DNA of 64,000 nucleotides, taken from contig NZ_JACEIC010000001.1 of NCBI RefSeq assembly GCF_013778305.1, forward strand, positions 682,001 through 746,000, read 5' to 3'. This DNA comes from Nocardioides agri. Lineage in GTDB: Bacteria; Actinomycetota; Actinomycetes; Propionibacteriales; Nocardioidaceae. This document shows, piece after piece, positions 59,084 through 64,000 of this stretch (position 1 is the first letter of the stretch; the number at the start of each line of letters is the position of its first letter). The translations under genes were made by a program, and so were the position numbers. The notes below the pieces were generated by a model. It was not told where the DNA came from, did not search any database, and worked only from the letters and a program-made list of their open reading frames with translations.

Positions 59084-59863
59084 GTGGCAGGACGCATCCA
59101 GGACCGGGTCGCGGTCATCACCGGCGGCTGCTCGGGCATCGGCCTGGCCACTGTGCGCCGGTTCGTCGCCGAGGGCGCCAAGGTCGTCATCGGCGACATC
59201 GACGACGCCCGTGGCGCCGAGGTCGTCGAGGAGCTCGGCGGCGCGAGCGTCGCGACCTACGTGCACGTCGACGTGACGTCGAAGGAGGAGGTCGACGCCC
59301 TCTTCAAGACCGCCCACGACACCTACGGCTCGGTCGACATCGCGTTCAACAACGCCGGCATCAGCCCGCCCGAGGACGACTCGATCCTCGACACCGACCT
59401 CGATGCCTGGCGCAAGGTGCAGGAGGTCAACCTGACCTCGGTCTACCTCTGCTGCAAGGCCGCGCTCCCCTACATGCTCGAGCAGGGCAAGGGCTCGATC
59501 ATCAACACCGCCTCGTTCGTCGCCGTCATGGGGGCGGCGACGAGCCAGATCTCCTACTCCGCATCGAAGGGCGGCGTGCTGTCGATGACGCGCGAGCTCG
59601 GCGTGCAGTTCGCCCGCCAGGGCGTGCGCGTCAACGCCCTGTGCCCGGGGCCGGTCAACACGCCGCTGCTCCAGGAGCTGTTCGCCAAGGACGAGGAGCG
59701 GGCGGCCCGGCGGCTCGTGCACGTGCCGATGGGTCGCTTCGGCGAGCCGGAGGAGATGGCGTCGGCGGTGCTCTTCCTGGCCTCGGACGACTCCTCCTTC
59801 ATGACCGCCAACACGTTCCTGGTCGACGGCGGCATCTCCGGGGCCTACGTCACCCCGCTCTGA
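59084..59863 (+). CDS. Short-chain dehydrogenase/reductase
   Basis: A 259-residue SDR. VAVITGGCSGIGLATVRRFV binds the cofactor, IAFNNAGIS is the NNAG motif, and SQISYSASKGGVLSMTREL has the catalytic Tyr and Lys. The C-terminus SSFMTANTFLVDGGISGAYV is typical. The acidic residue at the end of the second strand (VVIGDIDDA) suggests NAD rather than NADP. Inside the amine operon it probably handles an alcohol or hydroxy intermediate. The GTG follows AGAGG seven bases upstream. Confidence 0.91.
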   Translation: MAGRIQDRVAVITGGCSGIGLATVRRFVAEGAKVVIGDIDDARGAEVVEELGGASVATYVHVDVTSKEEVDALFKTAHDTYGSVDIAFNNAGISPPEDDSILDTDLDAWRKVQEVNLTSVYLCCKAALPYMLEQGKGSIINTASFVAVMGAATSQISYSASKGGVLSMTRELGVQFARQGVRVNALCPGPVNTPLLQELFAKDEERAARRLVHVPMGRFGEPEEMASAVLFLASDDSSFMTANTFLVDGGISGAYVTPL

Positions 59864-60576
59864 TGCCTGCCCCCGTCATCGGGCTCACCACCTATCGCGA
59901 GGACGCGGCCTGGGGGGTGTGGCAACAGCGCGCCGACCTGCTCCCGGCGCAGTACGCCGCCGCGGTCGAGGCGGCCGGCGGCGTACCGCTGCTGCTGCCG
60001 CCCGTCGACGTCCCGGGCGCGGCCGACGCGGTCGCGGAGCGCCTCGACGGTCTGGTGATCAGCGGCGGCGCGGACGTCGAGCCCGGGCGGTACGACGCCG
60101 AGCCGCACCCGCGGACCACGGGCTGGCGTCCGGACCGGGACGCCTGGGAGCTGGCGCTGCTGGACGCTGCCGAGGCGGTGGGCCTGCCGGTCCTCGGGGT
60201 CTGCCGCGGGATGCAGGTGATGGCCGTGCGCGCCGGCGGGACCCTCGACCAGCACGTGCCCGACCTCGTCGAGCACGAGCAGCACTCCCCCGGCGGCCCC
60301 GAGTTCGGCGCGATCGAGGTGACCACGACCCCGGGCAGCCGGCTCGCCGGGCTGGTCGGCGACCGGCTCGCCGTCAGCTGCCATCACCACCAGTCGGTGC
60401 GGACACACCCGGGTTTCGCGCCCGTCGCGCACGCCGCGGATGGCACGCTGGAGGCCATGGAGGCGAACGGAGAGCGGTTCTGCGTGGGCGTGCAGTGGCA
60501 CCCGGAGACGGCCGTCGACGTCGGTCTCCTCGCCGGGCTGGTGCGCGCGGCCGCGGCATACAACGCGGACCGATGA
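59863..60576 (+). CDS. Gamma-glutamyl-gamma-aminobutyrate hydrolase family protein (PuuD-like)
   Basis: A 237-residue class I glutamine amidotransferase-like hydrolase. It starts PVIGLTTYREDAAWGVWQQR; LDGLVISGGADVEPGRYDAE follows; the nucleophile is in LPVLGVCRGMQVMAVRAGGT (Cys near residue 112) and the His-Glu pair in FCVGVQWHPETAVD. PuuD releases glutamate from gamma-glutamyl-GABA, the last step of the Puu pathway. Its ATG overlaps the SDR stop as TGATG. Together with the gamma-glutamyl ligase at 56335 it argues for a complete gamma-glutamylation cycle. Confidence 0.9.
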   Translation: MPAPVIGLTTYREDAAWGVWQQRADLLPAQYAAAVEAAGGVPLLLPPVDVPGAADAVAERLDGLVISGGADVEPGRYDAEPHPRTTGWRPDRDAWELALLDAAEAVGLPVLGVCRGMQVMAVRAGGTLDQHVPDLVEHEQHSPGGPEFGAIEVTTTPGSRLAGLVGDRLAVSCHHHQSVRTHPGFAPVAHAADGTLEAMEANGERFCVGVQWHPETAVDVGLLAGLVRAAAAYNADR

Positions 60577-61241
60577 CGCTGGTCAGTGCCCACCGGTGCC
60601 TCACCGCCGAGGCCATCGAGGCCGCGATCGACCTGGGCGCCGACTACGTCGAGTTCGACGTGCAGCGGTGCGCCGACGGATCCCTCGTGCTGCTCCACGA
60701 CCCGGTCGACGTGGCGCCGCCCGGCACGCTCGGGTACGCCGAGGCGCTGGAGCTCCTGGCCGGGCGGGTTCGCCTGCACCTCGATCTCAAGGTCGAGGGC
60801 GGCGAGGTGCCCGTCGTGGCGCAGGCCGTCGACCGGCTCGGCGCGGACCAGCTGCTGGTGACGACCCTGGACGACGACGGGGTGCGCGCGGTCCGCGACT
60901 GGGCCGAGGCCGAGGGGCACGACCTGCTGGTCGGCCTGTCGCTCGGCCGTGGCCTCCGCGACATCCCGGTGCTGCACGGGATCCGGATCCGGCTCACCGA
61001 GCTCTTCCCCGGGGCCCGCTACCGCAGCGCCGGTGCGAACCTCGCGGTCGCCCACCACTGGCTGGCGCGGCTGCGGGTACGCGCTTTCGCGCGCCGGCAC
61101 CGGCTGCCGCTGCTGGTGTGGACCGTGGACACCCCGCGCGCGCTGGCGTTCTGGATGCGACCCCGACGGGCCTGGCTGGTGACCACGAACCACCCGGACC
61201 TCGCCCTCCGGCTGCGCGGTGCTGGAAAGATGCTCCCGTGA
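60573..61241 (+). CDS. Glycerophosphodiester phosphodiesterase family protein
   Basis: A 222-residue GDPD-fold enzyme. The active-site pairs are in SAHRCLTAEAIEAAIDLGAD (His-Arg), YVEFDVQRCADGSLVLLHDP (Glu, Asp, His) and LHLDLKVEGG. It is about 25 residues shorter than most and has no signal, so it acts in the cytoplasm. Such enzymes split glycerophospho-choline or -ethanolamine into glycerol 3-phosphate and the amino alcohol. The ATG overlaps the PuuD-like stop (ATGA), joining it tightly to the amine operon. Confidence 0.88.
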   Translation: MTLVSAHRCLTAEAIEAAIDLGADYVEFDVQRCADGSLVLLHDPVDVAPPGTLGYAEALELLAGRVRLHLDLKVEGGEVPVVAQAVDRLGADQLLVTTLDDDGVRAVRDWAEAEGHDLLVGLSLGRGLRDIPVLHGIRIRLTELFPGARYRSAGANLAVAHHWLARLRVRAFARRHRLPLLVWTVDTPRALAFWMRPRRAWLVTTNHPDLALRLRGAGKMLP

Positions 61242-62206
61242 GCCGCAGAACCCTCGACGTGCTGGAGACCGACGTCCTCGGTGAGCCCTACCTCGCCGAG
61301 ACCATCACCCTCCCGCCGGACGACGAAGGTCCGGTCGTGGCGACGCTGGTCGTCCGGCGCGCGGCGCAGCCCACCGGCAGGGCGGTGCTGCACATCCACG
61401 GCTTCTGCGACTACTTCTTCCAGACGGCGTACGCGGAGTGGTGGAACGCCCGCGGCTACGACTTCTACGCGCTCGACCTGCGCAAGTACGGCCGGTCGCT
61501 GCGTCCCCACCAGACGCCCAACTACGTCGCCGACCTGCGGGAGCACTTCCCGGAGATCGACGCCGCCTACCTGCGGGTGTCCGAGCGCGACGACCACGAC
61601 CACGTCGTGATGAGCGCCCACTCGACCGGCGGTCTGATCGTGTCGCTGTGGGCCAACGAGCGGCGGCACGCCCTCGCCGGGATGGTCCTCAACTCGCCCT
61701 GGCTCGACATGCAGGGCGGCCCGGTGATGCGCGGCGTCGGTACGACGATCGTCAAGCAGCTCGGCGCCCGCCAGCCGATGCGGACCATCCCGCGCACCAT
61801 CGAGGGCCACTACGCCGCCAGCCTGCACGCCGACCACGCCGGCGAGTGGACCTTCAACCTCGACTGGAAGCCACTCGGCTCCTTCCCGGTCACGTTCGGG
61901 TGGCTGCGGGCGATCCGGATGGGCCACGACGAGCTGCACGCCGGGCTCGAGGTCGGCTGCCCCGTGCTCGTGCTCTCCTCCGCCGGCACCCGGTGGCCCA
62001 AGGAGATGGGCCCGGACGTCCACAACTACGACATCGTGCTCGAGGTGCCGCAGATCCGGCAGTGGGCCACCGCCCTCGGGTCCCACGTCACCTACGTCGC
62101 CATCGAGGGCGCCCGCCACGACGTCGTGCTCTCGCTGAAGGAGCCGCGCGAGAAGGCCTACGCCGAGATGGGTCGCTGGCTCGGCACCTACGTCGACGCC
62201 GACTGA
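61238..62206 (+). CDS. Alpha/beta hydrolase (lysophospholipase/monoacylglycerol lipase-like)
   Basis: A 322-residue serine hydrolase. AVLHIHGFCDYFFQTAYAEW holds the oxyanion HG, FYALDLRKYGRSLRPHQTPN is typical of serine aminopeptidase S33/lysophospholipase proteins, HVVMSAHSTGGLIVSLWANE has the nucleophile (GxSxG variant SAHSTGG, Ser near 128), and YVAIEGARHDVVLSLKEPRE ends with the catalytic histidine. The GTG overlaps the GDPD stop as GTGA. A lipid-cleaving step before the glycerophosphodiesterase would fit phospholipid head-group salvage. Confidence 0.87.
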   Translation: MSRRTLDVLETDVLGEPYLAETITLPPDDEGPVVATLVVRRAAQPTGRAVLHIHGFCDYFFQTAYAEWWNARGYDFYALDLRKYGRSLRPHQTPNYVADLREHFPEIDAAYLRVSERDDHDHVVMSAHSTGGLIVSLWANERRHALAGMVLNSPWLDMQGGPVMRGVGTTIVKQLGARQPMRTIPRTIEGHYAASLHADHAGEWTFNLDWKPLGSFPVTFGWLRAIRMGHDELHAGLEVGCPVLVLSSAGTRWPKEMGPDVHNYDIVLEVPQIRQWATALGSHVTYVAIEGARHDVVLSLKEPREKAYAEMGRWLGTYVDAD

Positions 62207-62231
62207 GCCGTCCGTCGACGCGCAGCACCTC

Positions 62232-62255
62232 AGCTCGGGTACGAGCTCGGGTACG
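62232..62255. repeat. Tandem 12-bp direct repeat
   Basis: AGCTCGGGTACG occurs twice without a gap, followed by a partial CGCTCGG copy, in the 64-base gap between the converging hydrolase and nitroreductase genes. No function is apparent. Confidence 0.8.
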
Positions 62256-62270
62256 CGCTCGGCCAGTCGC

Positions 62271-62930
62271 TCAGAGCGCCGCGCCGTCGAACCGCTCCAG
62301 CGTCACGAACTCCGACACCGGCCGGCGCGTGAGCCTGGTGAGCTGCTTGACCGGCTTCCCGAGCGGCAGGACGGCGGCCACGGCGTACCTCTCCGGGATG
62401 CCGAGCAGCTCGCGGACGGCGGGCTCCTGGGCGACGGCCATCGTGGTGATCGTCCCGCCGAAGCCCTCGTTGCGGGCCGCGAGCAGGATGTTCCAGACCA
62501 GCGGGTAGACCGAGGCGCCACTGACGACCCCGATCCGGTCGAGGTGCTGGTCCATCGCGGCGACCAGCCCGAGGTCCACGCACACCACGAGCACGGCGCC
62601 GGCGGTCAGGACCGGCTTGGTGAACTGCTCGGGCACCTCGGTCGCCGCGATCTCCGCCGGGGTCGGCGCCGGGGCCTCGAGGGGGTTCCACGGGCTCTGC
62701 CCGGCCCTGATCTGCGCCAGGTAGCGCCGGACGGCCGGCTTGTTGAGCTCGGCGATCCGCTCGCGGGTGGCCCGGTCGCGGACGACGATCACGTGGGTGC
62801 CCTGCCGGTTGCCCCCGCTCGGGGCGAACCGGGCGTTGTCGAGGATCCGGCGCAGCGTGTCGTCGGGCAGCGGCTCGTCGGTGAACTCGCGGACGGCCGG
62901 GGTCGAGCGCATCACGTCATACAGGTCCAT
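62271..62930 (-). CDS. Nitroreductase family protein
   Basis: A 219-residue FMN-dependent oxidoreductase. It begins MDLYDVMRSTPAVREFTDEP, has the FMN-binding ILDNARFAPSGGNRQGTHVI, a helical middle (about residues 65-110), SVYPLVWNILLAARNEGFGG and ends with YAVAAVLPLGKPVKQLTRLT followed by RPVSEFV. The family reduces nitro compounds, quinones or unsaturated rings; the physiological substrate is not evident. CAGGCT on the minus strand lies six bases before the ATG. Confidence 0.91.
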   Translation of the reverse strand: MDLYDVMRSTPAVREFTDEPLPDDTLRRILDNARFAPSGGNRQGTHVIVVRDRATRERIAELNKPAVRRYLAQIRAGQSPWNPLEAPAPTPAEIAATEVPEQFTKPVLTAGAVLVVCVDLGLVAAMDQHLDRIGVVSGASVYPLVWNILLAARNEGFGGTITTMAVAQEPAVRELLGIPERYAVAAVLPLGKPVKQLTRLTRRPVSEFVTLERFDGAAL

Positions 62931-62983
62931 GGGGCGAGCCTGTCACGGGCGCGGTCGACCGGGCGACCGCTACGGTGCTCGGC
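62931..62983. promoter_or_regulatory. Divergent promoters of nitroreductase and small membrane protein
   Basis: On the minus strand CAGGCT (62942-62937) is six bases before the nitroreductase ATG. On the plus strand TACGGT (62971-62976) is seven bases before the ATG at 62984. Neither gene has a ribosome-binding site. Confidence 0.42.
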
Positions 62984-63343
62984 ATGAACCCTGTGATCGG
63001 ACTCTCGCTCGGCCGGATCGCGGTGGGTGCCGCCGCGGTGGCGAACCCGGAGCTCGCGGCCCGGGCGTTCCGCCTCGACCCCGTGAGCAACCCCCAGGTC
63101 CCCTACGTCACGAGGCTCTTCGGGACGCGCGAGATCGCGCTCGGCGTCGCGACGCTGGTCGCGCGCGGGAGGTCGCAGCGCGGGCTGATCGGGGTCGGCG
63201 TGCTCGTCGACGCCGCGGACGCCGCCACGGGCTACCTCGCGATGCAGGACGGCACAGTGTCGAAGAAGACCGCCATGACGCTCATCGGCCCGGCCGTCGG
63301 GGCCACGGTCTCGGGGCTGATCGGGCTGCTGCGGCGCAGCTGA
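62984..63343 (+). CDS. Small membrane protein of unknown function (DUF4267-like)
   Basis: A 119-residue protein with about four weakly hydrophobic segments: PVIGLSLGRIAVGAAAVANP, TREIALGVATLVARG, GLIGVGVLVDAADAATGYLA and LIGPAVGATVSGLIGLLRR. The LFGTREIALG and DAADAATGY stretches resemble small DUF4267-type membrane proteins, but this is not certain. The frame opens three codons earlier at GTG 62975, which lies inside the -10 spacing; the ATG at 62984 is preferred. Confidence 0.6.
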   Translation: MNPVIGLSLGRIAVGAAAVANPELAARAFRLDPVSNPQVPYVTRLFGTREIALGVATLVARGRSQRGLIGVGVLVDAADAATGYLAMQDGTVSKKTAMTLIGPAVGATVSGLIGLLRRS

Positions 63344-63355
63344 GTGTCCCGGCGC

Positions 63356-64000
63356 TCAGCCGAGGACGAACACGCCGAGCGCCACCGTCCCGACGACGAC
63401 GATCGCGATCCGCAGGCCCAGCGGGGGCAGGCGACGCCCGACGGTGGCGCCGATCTGGCCACCGATCACCGAGCCGACGCCGATCAGCAGCACGATCCAC
63501 CAGTCGACGTCGGCGACGAAGGCGAAGATCAGGCCCGCGATCGCGTTGACCACCGCGGCGAGGACGTTCTTGACGGCGTTGAGCCGCTGGAGCGACTCGT
63601 CGACGCCGGTCCCGAGCACCGCCATCAGCAGCACGCCCTGGGCCGCACCGAAGTACCCGCCGTACACACCGGTCACCAGCACGCCCGGCCAGACCCACCA
63701 GGTGCCGTGGTAGGGCATCCCCCCGGTGTCGTCGTGGCGGCGAGCGACCCAGGCGGAGATGCGCGGCTGGAGCACGACCAGCACGAGTCCGAGCACGATC
63801 AGGATCGGGACGATGGTCTCGAAGGCACCCGCAGGCAGCACGAGCAGCAACACCGCGCCCGCCGTACCGCCCACGAACGACGCGACGCAGAGGCGCAGCA
63901 CGCGGGACCGCTGGCCCTCCAGCTCGCGGCGGTAGCCGATGGCGCCCGAGACGGAGCCGGGCACGAGGCCGATCGTGTTGGAGACGTTGGCGGTCACCGG
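63356..64000 (-). CDS. TauE/SafE-type membrane exporter (5' end outside window)
   Basis: The C-terminal ~214 residues of a TSUP (TauE/SafE) family membrane protein. The visible part opens with ANVSNTIGLVPGSVSGAIGY RREL, the conserved ANxTNTxAL-GxxxGxxGYR loop that normally lies near residue 50, so roughly 50 residues are missing at the edge. Further helices include RLCVASFVGGTAGAVLLLVL, WWVWPGVLVTGVYGGYFGAA (second repeat), ILIVLGLVLVVLQP and LRIAIVVVGTVALGVFVLG. The family exports sulfite, sulfoacetate or other anions; the substrate cannot be read. Confidence 0.9.
   Translation of the reverse strand, partial: PVTANVSNTIGLVPGSVSGAIGYRRELEGQRSRVLRLCVASFVGGTAGAVLLLVLPAGAFETIVPILIVLGLVLVVLQPRISAWVARRHDDTGGMPYHGTWWVWPGVLVTGVYGGYFGAAQGVLLMAVLGTGVDESLQRLNAVKNVLAAVVNAIAGLIFAFVADVDWWIVLLIGVGSVIGGQIGATVGRRLPPLGLRIAIVVVGTVALGVFVLG

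Noticed and set aside
50555-62206. A catabolic island acquired by horizontal transfer
   Set aside because: Base composition and codon use match the flanks, and no integrase, tRNA junction or repeat borders the region.

Overview
The window is very GC-rich, nearly fully coding DNA from an actinomycete, most likely a Nocardioides-like member of the Propionibacteriales. Three things support this: mycothiol biosynthesis (mshC), several families typical of actinomycetes (GuaB1, DUF3090, DUF5703, PAC2, LLM/F420-type oxidoreductases, MsiK-dependent sugar ABC operons), and many genes with a -10 box only 6-8 bases before the start codon, the arrangement of leaderless transcripts. The genus is an inference. 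No phage, insertion sequence, CRISPR array or rRNA was seen, and no stretch longer than about 300 bases lacks a gene.

Layout. 1-12 kb is a core locus whose gene content (metH, PAC2, mshC, DUF3090, histidine phosphatase, uppP, M20 peptidase) resembles, from memory, the mycobacterial metH-mshC-uppP neighbourhood; it ends with a tRNA-Leu(GAG) and its terminator. 12-17 kb holds cell-envelope and unknown genes: a secreted CHAP hydrolase, a secreted protein, an IF2-N-like protein and an LCP ligase. 17-22.5 kb has a fadD and an unknown gene facing each other across two 14-bp operators, a sulfite-oxidase-like enzyme with its flavin reductase, and small proteins. 22.4-25 kb has divergent guaB1 and galK. 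25-32 kb has a Lys/Ala/Pro-tailed protein, an unusual P-loop kinase/LLM fusion, a coupled pair of acyl-CoA dehydrogenases under a palindromic operator, and a GntR-ABC transporter operon. 32-39 kb has peptide deformylase, a second corA, a long inverted repeat, an RNA methyltransferase with siroheme-type cobA, a PEBP protein, and a glutamine-synthetase-like/amidohydrolase pair resembling a split FluG. 39-41 kb has an LLM monooxygenase and its FMN reductase. 41.8-48 kb is an alpha-glucoside system: LacI regulator, GH13 alpha-glucosidase, binding protein and two permeases, without its own ATPase. 48-50.5 kb is a sortase and its likely surface substrate.

50.5-62.2 kb is the most interesting metabolic region. 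Two divergent operons share a 22-bp operator. One carries an APC permease, a choline-kinase-like phosphotransferase and a dimethylglycine-dehydrogenase-like FAD/GcvT enzyme. The other carries a GntR regulator, gamma-glutamyl amine ligase, aldehyde dehydrogenase, SDR, gamma-glutamyl-GABA hydrolase, glycerophosphodiesterase and lipase-like hydrolase. Together they look like a route for taking up and degrading an amine, perhaps phospholipid-derived, through gamma-glutamylated intermediates. The window closes with a nitroreductase, a small membrane protein and a TauE-type exporter cut by the edge.

Many starts were moved from the longest reading frame to a downstream codon using overlaps with the upstream stop (ATGA/GTGA), Shine-Dalgarno sites or the spacing from a -10 box. 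All functions are read from motifs and remembered family features; no searches were run.
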